From contig NZ_RBZU01000009.1 of assembly GCF_003628125.1 (NCBI RefSeq), positions 124,001 through 188,000 on the forward strand: a stretch of 64,000 bases of DNA. Reading direction: 5' to 3'. The notes beneath the pieces are model-generated. The model made no database searches. It was not told where the DNA came from and was given only the letters and a program-made list of their open reading frames with translations. The position numbers were made by a program, and so were the translations under genes. This document shows positions 17,883 through 27,943 of the stretch, in pieces. Origin of the DNA: Pararobbsia silviterrae. GTDB lineage: Bacteria > Pseudomonadota > Gammaproteobacteria > Burkholderiales > Burkholderiaceae. Numbering within the stretch: the first letter of the stretch is position 1; each line of letters opens with the position of its first letter.

Positions 17883-19175
17883 ATGAACGCGAGCGTGGAA
17901 CCCTTGGCTGAACGCGAGATCGTCGATCACTTCGTGCTGGCGTCGAACGACCCGGCACATGTGTTCTGGCTCACGAGCGGCTTGCAGGCGGCCGGCGCGG
18001 TCGAAGCGACACGGATCGACGCCGAGGCGCTCGCGCAGCGCATCGGCGTCATCAATCCGTCGATCGTGTTTCTCGATTTCACCGGGGAACAGGGCGGCGC
18101 CGCGACGGAAGCCGCGTCGACGATCCGCGCATCGTTCCCCGATTTGCCGATCATCGCGCTGGGCGCGATGTCCGATGCGGGCAGCGCGCTGGCGGCGCTG
18201 CGCGCGGGCGTGCGCGACTTCGTCGATACGCAGAGTCCGATGGAAGACGCCTTGCGGATCACGCGCGACGTGCTCGCGAATCTCGGCGACGTCGTCGTGC
18301 GGCGCGGCAAGCTGACCGTGCTGCTCGGCGCGCGCATCGGCATCGGCGTGTCGACGCTCGCGGCGAATCTTGCGTACCGGCTTCAGATACAGAATCGAGA
18401 TCATGCCGAGCACGAAGCGCGCGCGCAGCGCCGCCGTCATACCGACCATCCGGTCGCGCTGCTCGATCTCGGGCTGCCGGCGCACGACAGTACGCTGCAT
18501 CTGAATACGCGCTGCGAGTTCGATTTCGTCGACGCCGTGCGCAACGTGCGCCGCATCGACCAGACCTTCGTGCATACCGCGCTCTCGCGCCATGAAAGCG
18601 GCCTCGCGTTGCTGTCGCTGCCGTTCGATCTCGGGGCGATGCGCGAGGTGTCGTTCGCGGGCGCGATCGGGCTCGTCAACCGGTTTCGGGCGTTCTTCGA
18701 TCAGCAGATCGTCGACCTCGGCGGCTTCTCGAACACGGCGTTCACCGCGCATCTCGCGCGCGCAGCCGACGAAGTCTGGCTCGTCTGCGATCAGGGCGTG
18801 GCCTCGATCGTGTCGGCCGTGGCGTTGCTCGACGAACTCAAGGGACTCGACGTCGATATCGGCGCGATCCGCCTCATCGTCAACAAGTTCGATCCGGGCC
18901 TGAGCCTCACGCCCGAACAGGTCGCGCACCGGCTCGAATTGCCGTTGGCGGCCGTGGTGCCGGCGCGCGCGGTGCCGCTCGGCCGTGCGATCAATCAAGG
19001 CACGCTGCTGGCCGAGCAGGCCGAGCGCGATCCCTATGTGCGCGCGCTCGACGCGCTGATCGGTCGTCTGGAACCCGAACCCATGTCGTCGCCGATCGAA
19101 CACGCGGGGCTCGGTGCGCGGCTTCCGCTCGGGCGCTTCCTTTCCTCATCCAGAAAGCGGGTTTCATCACGATGA
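17883..19175 (+). CDS. cpaE: Pilus assembly ATPase-like protein CpaE/TadZ
   Basis: A 430-residue protein of the MinD/ParA-like TadZ group that positions the Tad machine at the pole. Residues about 15-130 form a receiver-like domain (FVLASNDPAHVFWL, IVFLDFTGEQGG). About 140-400 is the P-loop domain with the Walker A lysine missing (ARIGIGVSTLAANLA), a deviation common in CpaE. The C-terminus contains RLIVNKFDPGLSL and VPLGRAINQG, typical of the group. It overlaps the cpaF start by 4 bp, indicating translational coupling. Confidence 0.88.
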   Translation: MNASVEPLAEREIVDHFVLASNDPAHVFWLTSGLQAAGAVEATRIDAEALAQRIGVINPSIVFLDFTGEQGGAATEAASTIRASFPDLPIIALGAMSDAGSALAALRAGVRDFVDTQSPMEDALRITRDVLANLGDVVVRRGKLTVLLGARIGIGVSTLAANLAYRLQIQNRDHAEHEARAQRRRHTDHPVALLDLGLPAHDSTLHLNTRCEFDFVDAVRNVRRIDQTFVHTALSRHESGLALLSLPFDLGAMREVSFAGAIGLVNRFRAFFDQQIVDLGGFSNTAFTAHLARAADEVWLVCDQGVASIVSAVALLDELKGLDVDIGAIRLIVNKFDPGLSLTPEQVAHRLELPLAAVVPARAVPLGRAINQGTLLAEQAERDPYVRALDALIGRLEPEPMSSPIEHAGLGARLPLGRFLSSSRKRVSSR

Positions 19176-20572
19176 GCAAGAGCATTGAATTCGCCGACGA
19201 CGCGCACGCGTTCGACCAGACGCAGCAATTCCAGGACGTCAAGCACGCGGCTCACGAGCATCTGCTGACGCGCATCGAAGAACTCGGCGCCGAGTTCGGC
19301 CGATGGTCGCGGCAGGCCATCAGTCAGTTCGTCGACCTCGAAATGGACAGCTTCGTGCGGCTGCGCCATGTGCCGATCAACGAGAGCGAAGTCCGGCAGA
19401 TCGCCGAGGCGCTGACGAAGGAGCTCGCGGGCTTCGGCCCGATCGAGGACCTGCTCGCCGACCCCGCGGTCGAGGACATCCTGATCAACGGCTATAACGA
19501 CGTCTACGTGTCGCGGCACGGCGTGCTGCAGAAGATCGGCGTGCGCTTCGCGGACAACGCGCATCTGCTGCGCATCGTGCGGCGCATCCTCGCGCCGATC
19601 GGACGCCGGCTCGACGAATCGAATCCGATGGTCGATGCGCGCCTGCCCGACGGCGGCCGCGTCAACGTGGTCATCGAGCCCTTGTCGATCGACGGCCCCG
19701 TCGTATCGATCCGCAAATTCCGCAAGGACCCGTTGCGCCCGGCCGATCTGCTGTCGCTCGGCACGATGAACGCCGAGATCGCGGCGTTGCTCGACGCGGC
19801 GGTCCAGGCGCGCTGCAACGTCCTCGTATCGGGCGGCACGAGCTCGGGCAAGACATCGCTGCTCAACGCGCTCGCGTTCTTCATCCCCGATCACGAACGC
19901 GTCGTGACGATCGAAGACACCGCGGAACTCTCGCTGAATCATCCGCACGTCGTGCGGCTCGAAAGCCGCCCCGGCGGATTCGACGGCGCGGGCGTTGTCA
20001 GCATTCGCGATCTGCTGCGCAATACCTTGCGGATGCGTCCCGACCGGATCATCGTCGGCGAAGTCCGCGGCGGCGAGGTGCTCGAAATGCTGCAGGCGAT
20101 GAACACGGGCCATGACGGCTCGATGGGCACGATACACGCGAGTTCGCCGCGCGAGTGTCTGTACCGCCTTGAAATGCTCGCGGGCTTCTCGGGCTATCAG
20201 GGCAGCGAGGTGAGCCTGCGCCGTCAGATCGCGAATGCGATCGACTTCATCGTGCAGATCGGGCGGCAGCCGAACGGCAAGCGCCGGATTCTCTCGGTGA
20301 CTGAAGTCACGGGCCTCGGCGACAACATCGTATCGACGCAGGAGCTCTATCGCTTCGAACCGAAGAGCGGACCCGACGGCGAGGATATCGATCACTGGCA
20401 ATCGCTCGGCATCCTCCCGCATTCGCCGAAGCTCGCGCGGTTTCGCGCGGCGTTGTCGGCCGCGCAGGGGCAGGCGGACGGCGGCGGATTCGGCGGTCCG
20501 GGCGGTGGCTTTGGTGGTATGGGCGGCGGCATGAGCGGCGGCAGTTTCGGCGGTGGAGGCTATCGTGCCTAG
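19172..20572 (+). CDS. cpaF: Tad secretion ATPase CpaF/TadA
   Basis: A 466-residue type II/IV secretion ATPase, the motor for Flp pilus assembly. Visible motifs are the N-terminal [20 protein letters not shown], Walker [16 protein letters not shown], the Asp box [11 protein letters not shown], Walker B-type [16 protein letters not shown] and the His box [13 protein letters not shown]. The last 35 residues are a Gly-rich tail ([17 protein letters not shown]), longer than in most CpaF proteins. Its last codons overlap the tadB start. Confidence 0.95.
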   Translation: MSKSIEFADDAHAFDQTQQFQDVKHAAHEHLLTRIEELGAEFGRWSRQAISQFVDLEMDSFVRLRHVPINESEVRQIAEALTKELAGFGPIEDLLADPAVEDILINGYNDVYVSRHGVLQKIGVRFADNAHLLRIVRRILAPIGRRLDESNPMVDARLPDGGRVNVVIEPLSIDGPVVSIRKFRKDPLRPADLLSLGTMNAEIAALLDAAVQARCNVLVSGGTSSGKTSLLNALAFFIPDHERVVTIEDTAELSLNHPHVVRLESRPGGFDGAGVVSIRDLLRNTLRMRPDRIIVGEVRGGEVLEMLQAMNTGHDGSMGTIHASSPRECLYRLEMLAGFSGYQGSEVSLRRQIANAIDFIVQIGRQPNGKRRILSVTEVTGLGDNIVSTQELYRFEPKSGPDGEDIDHWQSLGILPHSPKLARFRAALSAAQGQADGGGFGGPGGGFGGMGGGMSGGSFGGGGYRA

Positions 20573-21509
20573 CGTGCTCGCCGGTATCGCCGCGTTTGCG
20601 CTGCTCTTGATCGCGCTCGCGCTCTGGCTCTGGCAGCGCGCGACGTTCGTCGAGCAGCGCGCGAGCGTGCAGCGTTTCGTCGACAGCCATGTCGCGGCGC
20701 CCGCCGCGACGCGCGGTCCGGCCGGCGCTCACGAAGCCTCGGCGCTTGAGCAAGCGCTGCGTCGGTGGAGCGCCCCGCATGTCGAACGCGCGATGCGTAT
20801 CGCGCATCGTGCCGGCATTCACGATATCGCGCGCTTCTATCTGATCGCGGCACTCGTGCTCGCGGTGCTCGGCCTGTTCGTCTGGATTCGCCTCGGCTGG
20901 ATCGCGAGCGTCGCGGTCGTCATCGCCGCGGCGGCGTGCTTGCGGTTCGTGCTTTGGCAGCGCGCGGTCGCGCAGCAGCAGCGCATCGTCACGCAGCTCC
21001 CCGGGTTTCTCGATGGCGTCGTGCGCATGATCACGATCGGCAACAGCGTGCCGGCCGCGTTCCAGGCCGCCGTGCCGAGCGCCGACCTGCCGCTGCGAGA
21101 GTGCCTCGAACGCGCGTCGCGCATGATGCGCGCGGGCGTCGAGATCGACAGCGCGCTGCTGCAGCTCGCCGAACTGTATCGCGTCGAGGCGTTCATGCTG
21201 ATCGCGGCGGTCGTGCGCCTGTCGGTCCGCTATGGCGGCCGCGCCGACATCGTGCTCGAACGCATGGCCGCGTTCATGCGCGATCGCGAGATGGCCGAGC
21301 GCGAACTGCGCGCGCTGTCGGCCGAAACGCGTCTGTCGGCATGGATTCTCGGCGTGCTGCCGCTGGCGATCGGCGGCTTCATCGTGTTCCGGAACCCGTC
21401 GTATTTCGTCGGCATGTGGAACGACGCGACCGGCCGCGATCTGCTGTACGGCGCACTCGGCCTTCAGGCGTCGGGTGCCTTCCTGCTTTACCGGCTCGCG
21501 AAGCTTTGA
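20565..21509 (+). CDS. tadB: Tad inner-membrane platform protein TadB
   Basis: A 314-residue polytopic protein of the GspF/TadB type that couples the ATPase to pilin assembly. It has hydrophobic segments near the N-terminus, two central ones (about 100-140) and two at the C-terminus, around the conserved cytoplasmic block (LPGFLDGVVRMITIGNSVP, REMAERELRALSAETRLSAW). GTG 20565 is preferred over GTG 20553 because GGTGGAGG, inside the end of cpaF, is correctly spaced before it; this also gives an 8-bp overlap with cpaF. Confidence 0.9.
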   Translation: MPSVLAGIAAFALLLIALALWLWQRATFVEQRASVQRFVDSHVAAPAATRGPAGAHEASALEQALRRWSAPHVERAMRIAHRAGIHDIARFYLIAALVLAVLGLFVWIRLGWIASVAVVIAAAACLRFVLWQRAVAQQQRIVTQLPGFLDGVVRMITIGNSVPAAFQAAVPSADLPLRECLERASRMMRAGVEIDSALLQLAELYRVEAFMLIAAVVRLSVRYGGRADIVLERMAAFMRDREMAERELRALSAETRLSAWILGVLPLAIGGFIVFRNPSYFVGMWNDATGRDLLYGALGLQASGAFLLYRLAKL

Positions 21510-21521
21510 GTGCGTCGGGGA

Positions 21522-22643
21522 ATGCTCATGGACACTTTTATGAACGCGCTGTCGATGGACGCCTCCGATCTGTTTGCGCTGAGCTGCGCGCTGTTCGCCG
21601 TCGCGCTCGTGCTTTGCGGTCTGTTGCTGATCCGGGGGCTGCGCGTGCACGCGCGCAGTGAACGCATGCTTGAACACGCGCTTGCGGAACGTGCCGCGCA
21701 GATCGGACACGCCGCCCGTATCGGTCAGCCCGCGCACGAGGCGCGCATGCCGCCCGCGGGCGCGATGCGGATGCAGTCGGCGGGGACGGCGGCCTTGGCC
21801 GTCGACGGCGATGCGCGCGCGGGCGCGCAAGCGGGGCGCGCGGAACGTGCGGATCGTACGGCGCGCACGATGCGCGAGCGGCTCGCGGCGCTCGGCATGC
21901 GCGGATTCGAGACGCGGCTCGGCAAGCAGCTCGTCGCGTCCGAGGACCAACTGCTGCTCGAACAATGCGGCTTTGTCGATCCGCGCGCGAAAGGCGGGTT
22001 CCTGATCGCGCGCGTGCTGTGCGCGTTCGGCGTGCCGCTCGCCGCGAGCTTCGCGTTCGACAGCGTGCTCGGCGACGGCGTGGTCCACGCGACGGTCGTG
22101 CTGTTCGCCGCGTTGTGCTTCGGGTTCATGGTGCCGAAATGGGTGCTCGCGCGTATCGCGGCGAATCGGCGCCAGTCGGTCGTCGACGAATTGCCGATGC
22201 TCGTCGATCTGTTGCGGCTGCTGCAAGGCGTGGGCTTGTCGATCGATCAGAGCGTGCAGGTCATCGTCGGCGAATTTCGTCGCGTGCTGCCCGTGCTCGG
22301 ACAGGAACTCGAGATCGCGAATCGGCAGTTCGTCACGGGGCGCACGCGCGAGCAATCGCTGAACCGTCTCGGCGCGATTTTCGACAACGACGATCTGCGC
22401 GCGCTCACGCGCCTGATCGTGCAAGTCGACCGCCATGGCGGCGCGGTCCAGGAACCGCTCAAACAATTCGCCGAGCGGCTGCGCGAAGCGCGGCGAACGG
22501 CGCTGCGCGAACGCATCGGCAAGCTGACCGTCAAGATGACGACGGTCATGATCACGACGCTGCTGCCGGCCTTGCTCATCGTGACCGCGGGTCCCGGTTT
22601 TCTCGCGGTCATCCGTTCTCTTTCCGCGCTGGCCAAACCATGA
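21522..22643 (+). CDS. tadC: Tad inner-membrane platform protein TadC
   Basis: A 373-residue second GspF-like platform protein, partner of TadB. An N-terminal membrane segment is followed by an unusually long charged, Ala/Arg-rich loop (about 40-115). The conserved region follows (KWVLARIAANRRQSVVDELP, LLRLLQGVGLSIDQSVQVI) and C-terminal membrane segments (MTTVMITTLLPALLIVTAGP). ATG 21522 or ATG 21528 are both plausible; a CGGGGA ribosome site precedes them. The stop overlaps the tadD start (ATGA). Confidence 0.88.
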   Translation: MLMDTFMNALSMDASDLFALSCALFAVALVLCGLLLIRGLRVHARSERMLEHALAERAAQIGHAARIGQPAHEARMPPAGAMRMQSAGTAALAVDGDARAGAQAGRAERADRTARTMRERLAALGMRGFETRLGKQLVASEDQLLLEQCGFVDPRAKGGFLIARVLCAFGVPLAASFAFDSVLGDGVVHATVVLFAALCFGFMVPKWVLARIAANRRQSVVDELPMLVDLLRLLQGVGLSIDQSVQVIVGEFRRVLPVLGQELEIANRQFVTGRTREQSLNRLGAIFDNDDLRALTRLIVQVDRHGGAVQEPLKQFAERLREARRTALRERIGKLTVKMTTVMITTLLPALLIVTAGPGFLAVIRSLSALAKP

Positions 22644-23428
22644 CCCCGACGATGACGACACCGCACAGACCCTCGCGCGGCGCGCGGCCGAGCCTGCGCG
22701 CGCGGATGGCGACGTTCGCCGTGTGCGTATCGCTGTGCGGGTCCGTCTGCCTGAGCGGGTGCGCGGCGCGCAACGGATACGGCGTCGGCGACGCCGCCGC
22801 GAATCAGTCCGCCGAGGCGCAGGCGCTCGCGCAAAAGGACAAACCCGATTCGGCCGCGGTCTATCTCGCACTGATCGAACAGATGCAGCAGAAGGACATG
22901 TATTTCGCCTCGCTCGCGCACCTCGATCAATACGAGCGGCAGTACGGCGCGTCGCCGAAGACGACGCTGATGCGCGCGGACGCGCTGCGCGCGACGCACC
23001 AGATGGCGGCGAGCGCCGAGGCGTATCAGGCGCTGTTCGGCACGCCCTATGCGCCGCAAGGCTATCGCGGTCTCGGGCTGATCGCGGGCGAGCGCGGCGA
23101 CTTCGCGCGCGCCGCGCAATATCTCGCGCAAGCGGCCGATACGAACCCGACCGATGCGCAGACGCTCAGCGATCTCGCCTACGCGCGCATGCGCGCGGGC
23201 GATGTCGCCGCCGCGCGCGTGCCGATCATGAAGGCCGTCGAACTCGATCCGAAGAGTCCGAAGGTCATGGGCAATCTCGCTTTGTTCTTGCTCGCGAACG
23301 GCGATGCGCGCAACGCGAACGGACTCATGACCGCGCAAAGCATGTCGCGCGATGTGCGCGACGCCGTGAACAAGGACGCGCAGGCCGTGGCGGCCGCCGC
23401 GCATCGACAAAACAGGAGCACGCAATGA
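22640..23428 (+). CDS. tadD: TadD-like tetratricopeptide lipoprotein
   Basis: A 262-residue outer-membrane-type lipoprotein. The signal sequence ends in lipobox LSGC (C41). The rest consists of TPR-like helical repeats (AVYLALIEQMQQKDMYFASL, ASAEAYQALFGTPYAPQGYR, AAQYLAQAADTNPTDAQTL, DPKSPKVMGNLALFLLANG). TadD proteins act as pilotins or scaffolds for the Tad secretin. The gene is translationally coupled to tadC upstream and to the DUF3613 gene downstream, with ATGA overlaps on both sides. Confidence 0.88.
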   Translation: MTPTMTTPHRPSRGARPSLRARMATFAVCVSLCGSVCLSGCAARNGYGVGDAAANQSAEAQALAQKDKPDSAAVYLALIEQMQQKDMYFASLAHLDQYERQYGASPKTTLMRADALRATHQMAASAEAYQALFGTPYAPQGYRGLGLIAGERGDFARAAQYLAQAADTNPTDAQTLSDLAYARMRAGDVAAARVPIMKAVELDPKSPKVMGNLALFLLANGDARNANGLMTAQSMSRDVRDAVNKDAQAVAAAAHRQNRSTQ

Positions 23429-23727
23429 CCTCAATGATGAGCCTGCGCGCAATGGTGGGCGCGTGCATCTGCCTCGTGGCCATCGAGGCGCACGCATGGG
23501 GCAACGACACGATCGTCGATCCGCCCGTCGGGACCGCCACGGAACACGCGCTCGAGATTCAGCGCAGCGGCGCGCAGGCCGGGCAGCCGTTGTCGATGTC
23601 GGGCGATCAGGCGAGCGCCGCGTATGCGCGCTACCTGAAGTCGTTCAGCGCGCCGATACCCGTGACCTTCAGTTCGTCGCTCAAGAGCGACGTCGGTTCG
23701 ACGAGCAACACGTCGTCGAACCCCTGA
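23425..23727 (+). CDS. DUF3613-like small secreted protein of the Tad locus
   Basis: A 100-residue protein with a signal peptide (MVGACICLVAIEAHA, cleavage near residue 24). The mature part has the DUF3613 pattern: ALEIQRSGAQAGQPLSMSGD then AYARYLKSFSAPIPVTF. Such genes are commonly found in proteobacterial Tad loci but their role is not known. It overlaps the tadD stop (ATGA), so it is part of the same transcript. Family assignment is from pattern memory and is moderately sure. Confidence 0.7.
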   Translation: MTSMMSLRAMVGACICLVAIEAHAWGNDTIVDPPVGTATEHALEIQRSGAQAGQPLSMSGDQASAAYARYLKSFSAPIPVTFSSSLKSDVGSTSNTSSNP

Positions 23728-23821
23728 CGCGTCGCGCACGACCGACCGATCGAACCCGATCCGACCGCGCCGACGATGCCCGACCGATAGACCCAAGACG
23801 CAGCTCGACGCCGGACCGATC

Positions 23822-25666
23822 ATGAACTTCAAGCCACAGACTCGACGCCTCGCCGCGGCGTCACGCATGCGCGGCGCGATCGCGATCACGGCGGCGATCT
23901 GGCTGTCCACCATCGTCGTCGCGCTCTGCGTCATCGACGTCGGTCACGTCTGGTGGGAGCGGCGCGCACTTCAGGGTGTGGCCGATATGATGGCGCTGTC
24001 GGCGGCTCAGCGTCTCGACGATACCTGCGGCGGGACGCAGTCGGTCGCCGCGCAGATCGCCGCGTCGAACGGCTATACGGGCACCTATACGGTCACCTGC
24101 GGTCGATTTGAAACTGGATCAAGTACATTTACCGAGCAGGGTTCGCCGTATACGACGGTCAATGCGATTCAGGTTCTGCTGAACAGCACGGTCAAGTACT
24201 GGTTCATGCCGATGATCGGCTCGCTGAGCGAGGGCGTCGCCGTGCAATCGACCTCGCGCGTGGTCAACGTCAACGCGTTTACGCTCGGCACGTCGCTACT
24301 CGCGGTGCAGACGGGCAATTCGGCGTTGCTCAACGGCCTGTTGACCTCGCTGCTCGGATCGAGCGTGAATCTGGGGATCGCGTCGTATCAGGCGCTCGCC
24401 GACGCGCAGATCAAGCTCGGCGATCTCGCGGCCCAGGTCAACTCGAACGGGGCGAACGACATCGTGCAGATGCTCGCGAGCTCGCCGACGCTCGGTACGC
24501 TGTTGTCCGCGGTGAGCCACGTGCTACCTGCCGGTGACGCCTCGCAAACCGCCTTGTCGGGCTTGTCGTCCGCGGCGACTGCCGGCGGAAGCGGCAACAA
24601 GGTGCCGATGGACGGCTCGAACGGCCAGACGGGACTGCTCGACGTCGGCCTCGAAAACAAGAACGCGGCCGCGAACGCGACGATCGATGCGCTCGACGCG
24701 GTCATGGTCGCGGCGATGGTCGCGCATACGACGGGCAACGGCGTGGCGCCGATCGGTCTCAGCGTGAGTCTGCTGCCGACGATCGCGGGGATCGATTTAT
24801 CGCAGTCCCAATTGTCGGTTTCGCTGGGACAGCCGCCGGTGCTCGCAGTCGGCGAGGCCGGTACGGCGAGCACGATCGCGCGCTCGTCGCAGATCAAACT
24901 CTATCTCGACCTCCAACTGTCGACGCAGTCGCCCAACGATCCGCTGGGACTGATTCTGGCGAACCTGACGGTCGAAGTGCCGCTCTATCTCGCGATCGGC
25001 AACGGTCAGGCGACGCTGACGAAGACGCAATGCGGATCGGGCGTGAACGACAGTTCCGCGCAGATGTCGGTGCAACCGAGCATTTTGCAGGCGTGCATCA
25101 CGACTCAGCAGAGCGCGTTGAATCTGTTCAATGCGGCGCCGATCGGCCCGGCGCCGTCGTGCACCGGCGCGGTCACGCTCGTGAGTCTGTCGTTGCTGAA
25201 TCTCGGGATCACGCCGGCCACGCCGCCCACGCTCTCGATCACGAGTCAAAGCGCCTATGCGTCGGCACAGCCGGCATCGTCGACCGTGACCTTTACGGGG
25301 GTGGGCACCGATATCGTGTCCGCCAACCCCGTGGCCGCGAATTCGAACGATCTCGGTCAGGATCTCGCGTCGGTGCTCGGCGGCCAGTCGGGCGGCGTGC
25401 TCGGTCAGCTCGTCGCCGGATTGCAGCTCAAGATCTCCGGGTTGGGCGCACTCGGCGGGCTCCTTTCCGCGGTGATCTCCACCACGTTGTCCACCGTGCT
25501 CGGCCCCGCAGTCCAGTTGCTCGTGCAGAACGTGCTCACCACGACGGTCGAAAGTCTGTTGAGCACGACGATTCCCCCTTTGCTCAACGCGCTGGGCGCG
25601 CAAATCGGCTCGGCGACCGTGACGGATCTGTCGCTGACCTGCGGCAACGTGGAGCTGGTCCAGTAA
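23822..25666 (+). CDS. tadG: TadG-like protein with N-terminal pseudopilin/Flp-type membrane anchor
   Basis: A 614-residue protein. A short basic N-terminus is followed by a membrane helix (GAIAITAAIWLSTIVVALCV) and the TadG-type sequence DVGHVWWERRALQGVADMMA, in which a helix leads into a large extracytoplasmic domain rich in Ser/Thr/Val/Leu. No clear von Willebrand A motif is seen, unlike many TadG proteins, and the C-terminal third is repetitive and hydrophobic (AVISTTLSTVLGPAVQLL). It closes the structural part of the Tad locus and probably contributes to pilus anchoring. Confidence 0.75.
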   Translation: MNFKPQTRRLAAASRMRGAIAITAAIWLSTIVVALCVIDVGHVWWERRALQGVADMMALSAAQRLDDTCGGTQSVAAQIAASNGYTGTYTVTCGRFETGSSTFTEQGSPYTTVNAIQVLLNSTVKYWFMPMIGSLSEGVAVQSTSRVVNVNAFTLGTSLLAVQTGNSALLNGLLTSLLGSSVNLGIASYQALADAQIKLGDLAAQVNSNGANDIVQMLASSPTLGTLLSAVSHVLPAGDASQTALSGLSSAATAGGSGNKVPMDGSNGQTGLLDVGLENKNAAANATIDALDAVMVAAMVAHTTGNGVAPIGLSVSLLPTIAGIDLSQSQLSVSLGQPPVLAVGEAGTASTIARSSQIKLYLDLQLSTQSPNDPLGLILANLTVEVPLYLAIGNGQATLTKTQCGSGVNDSSAQMSVQPSILQACITTQQSALNLFNAAPIGPAPSCTGAVTLVSLSLLNLGITPATPPTLSITSQSAYASAQPASSTVTFTGVGTDIVSANPVAANSNDLGQDLASVLGGQSGGVLGQLVAGLQLKISGLGALGGLLSAVISTTLSTVLGPAVQLLVQNVLTTTVESLLSTTIPPLLNALGAQIGSATVTDLSLTCGNVELVQ

Positions 25667-25714
25667 CCTAAAATGAACGCACCCGGCGCGCGCACGGCGC
25701 AGCCGTAGGACATC

Positions 25715-27106
25715 ATGGCCAATAAAATTTCTATCCCGAAACTCGACGCGCTCGACATCTATGTCTGGGAGGGCAAGGCGGACATCGTCGAGCGCGTTTC
25801 GCGCTGCATGGCGAGTTTCGAAGTCGAGGTCATTCGGGCCGACGGCATCGCGATTTCGGCCGAGCGCGTCGCGTCGCGGCCATCGATCGCGCTGATGAGC
25901 GTCACGGTCATCGATACCGGCGCCTTGTCGGCGCGCGACTGGGAAACCGCGCACGGCATGCCGGTCGTCTGGGTCGGCGCCGCCGCGCGCGCGAACGACC
26001 CCGCGCAGTTCCCGGCAGAGTATTCGCATATTCTCGCGGTCGATTTCACATGCGCCGAACTCCGGACCATGGTCACGAAGCTCGTGCTGCAAATGCGCGC
26101 GCATGTCGCCGCGACGCAGGCGCCGACCGCGCTCATCGCGAATTCCGAACCCATGCAGCAGTTCCTGCGCGAAATCGATGCATTCGCCGACTGCGACGCG
26201 AGCGTGCTGCTCCATGGCGAAACCGGCGTCGGCAAGGAGCGGATCGCCCAGTTACTGCACGAAAAAAATGCGAAATACGGGAAAGGGCCGTTCGTGGCGG
26301 TCAATTGCGGGGCAATTCCCGATGGACTTTTTGAATCGTTGTTCTTCGGTCACGCGAAAGGCGCGTTTACAGGAGCGGTCGGCTCGCATAAGGGTTATTT
26401 CGAACAGGCGGACGGCGGCACACTTTTTCTCGACGAAATAGGAGATCTTCCTCTTTATCAGCAGGTCAAGTTGTTGCGCGTGCTCGAAGACAGCGCCATC
26501 ACGCGCATCGGTTCGACCTCACCCGTACAGCTGGATTTTCGTCTTGTTGCAGCGACGCATAAAAACTTATCCAATCTCGCTAAAGAACAGGAGTTTCGTG
26601 CCGATCTCTACTACAGGCTGGCGGTCATCGAACTGACGATACCGAGCCTCGAAGAGCGGGGGGCTGTCGACAAGATCGCGATTTTCAAGGCTTTTTTGGT
26701 TTCTGTACTGGGTGAAGGCAAACTGGCCGAACTCAACGATATTCCGTATTGGCTTACGGACGCGATCGCCGACACGTATTTCGCCGGCAACGTGCGTGAG
26801 CTGCGTAATCTGGCGGAACGCATCGGGGTCACCGTCAGGCAACTGGGGTGGGATACGCAGCGTTTGCAGGCGATCCTGTTACGCGCTCGGAGCAATCCGG
26901 CGCCGCGCATGGATGCCGCCGAGGTTGTCGACCGGAGCAAATGGGATATGGCCGAGCGCGGCCGTATTTCGGAAGCGCTCGAGGCCCACGGCTGGCGACG
27001 CCAGGATACGGCGCAGTTTCTCGGCATCAGCCGCAAGGTGCTCTGGGAGAAAATGCGGAAGTATCGGATGTTCGACGATGAACCAGAGGCGCGTGAATTT
27101 GAGTAA
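25715..27106 (+). CDS. Sigma-54-dependent enhancer-binding regulator with pseudo-receiver N-terminus
   Basis: A 463-residue three-domain activator. Residues 1 to about 130 resemble a receiver fold but have no obvious phospho-acceptor aspartate triad; VpsR/FleQ-type regulators have a similar arrangement. About 143-375 is the AAA+ domain with Walker A GETGVGKE, the sigma-54 contact loop GAFTGA, Walker [14 protein letters not shown] and FRADLYYRL. The C-terminal Fis-type helix-turn-helix is [20 protein letters not shown] followed by [13 protein letters not shown]. It lies 48 bp after tadG, so control of the Tad genes, perhaps with sigma-54, is likely but inferred. Confidence 0.88.
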   Translation: MANKISIPKLDALDIYVWEGKADIVERVSRCMASFEVEVIRADGIAISAERVASRPSIALMSVTVIDTGALSARDWETAHGMPVVWVGAAARANDPAQFPAEYSHILAVDFTCAELRTMVTKLVLQMRAHVAATQAPTALIANSEPMQQFLREIDAFADCDASVLLHGETGVGKERIAQLLHEKNAKYGKGPFVAVNCGAIPDGLFESLFFGHAKGAFTGAVGSHKGYFEQADGGTLFLDEIGDLPLYQQVKLLRVLEDSAITRIGSTSPVQLDFRLVAATHKNLSNLAKEQEFRADLYYRLAVIELTIPSLEERGAVDKIAIFKAFLVSVLGEGKLAELNDIPYWLTDAIADTYFAGNVRELRNLAERIGVTVRQLGWDTQRLQAILLRARSNPAPRMDAAEVVDRSKWDMAERGRISEALEAHGWRRQDTAQFLGISRKVLWEKMRKYRMFDDEPEAREFE

Positions 27107-27145
27107 GATTGCGCGTCTCGATAATAATTAGATCTGTGGATTCAA

Positions 27146-27892
27146 ATGAACGATAAGTTGATGGGAATGCGCGCAGCGCTCGTCGCGCTCGCGGTCGTGT
27201 GCGCGGCGAGCGAGGCGCAGGCCCAGGCAGCGACGGCGGATGCGGCCAGCGCCGTCTCGGTCGCCCAGCCCGCGGCGGCCGACGGCGTGGTGGTTGCGTC
27301 GGACGGCGCGGCGACGGATCAGCCGCTGCCGGCCGGGCAAACGCAGACGGCGCTGACCGAACCGGCGCCCGTTCAGGACAACGGCGGCACGGTCGCCGAA
27401 CTGCAGAAGCTGATCCAGAACAACGCTGTCACCGAGTTGCGCACGACGTACAACGGCAGCTACGGCGCGAGCCTGTTGTTCGACGGCAACGAAATGCAGT
27501 ATTACGTGACGCTGTTCCAGCAGAAGAATTTCTGGCGCGTCATCAAGACGTCGAGCGATGTCCGTGCCGACGGGATTTACGCGGATTTCGTGCGGCGCAC
27601 GACGCAATTGTCGGATATCGAGATCCGGCGCACGAAGCTCGAAGCGCAGAAGGCTTACACGGCGAAACTCATCGCGATCAACGAGGAGCGTGCGGCCTAC
27701 CTGCAGGCGGACCTCGACAATCAGCACGCGCAGCAAGCGCTCGTGACCGCGCATCAGCAGGAAACGGCGCAGCAGGCGGCGCAGCTTGAAGCGGCGCGCA
27801 AGGCCGAGCAGAGCAAGCTCGACGCATTGCGCCGTCAGATCGAGCAGATGCGTCAGCAAACTGAAAGCGGTTTGCCGCGCCGTTATCGCTAA
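27146..27892 (+). CDS. DUF2968 domain-containing secreted protein
   Basis: A 248-residue protein with a signal peptide (about 1-26, ending AQAQA) and an Ala/Val-rich spacer. A folded middle (VAELQKLIQNNAVTELRTTY, GASLLFDGNEMQYYVTLFQQ) leads into a long charged coiled coil (about 160-248) rich in Gln/Ala/Glu/Arg (KLIAINEERAAYLQADLDN, QQAAQLEAARKAEQSK). This matches the DUF2968 family, known mainly from Burkholderiaceae and without assigned function. It follows the sigma-54 regulator by 39 bp. Confidence 0.82.
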   Translation: MNDKLMGMRAALVALAVVCAASEAQAQAATADAASAVSVAQPAAADGVVVASDGAATDQPLPAGQTQTALTEPAPVQDNGGTVAELQKLIQNNAVTELRTTYNGSYGASLLFDGNEMQYYVTLFQQKNFWRVIKTSSDVRADGIYADFVRRTTQLSDIEIRRTKLEAQKAYTAKLIAINEERAAYLQADLDNQHAQQALVTAHQQETAQQAAQLEAARKAEQSKLDALRRQIEQMRQQTESGLPRRYR

Positions 27893-27943
27893 GGCGCGCC
27901 GGACACCGTACACTCCCGGGCGGATCCCTGTCTGGAGGAGTGT

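Noticed and set aside
16416-19103. 895-codon minus-strand open frame across cpaC and cpaE
   Set aside because: Longest antisense frame in the window, but it runs across two well-supported genes, has Arg/His/Asp-biased shadow composition and no motifs.
20307-22871. 854-codon minus-strand open frame across tadB and tadC
   Set aside because: Antisense shadow of tightly coupled Tad genes; no domain recognisable.
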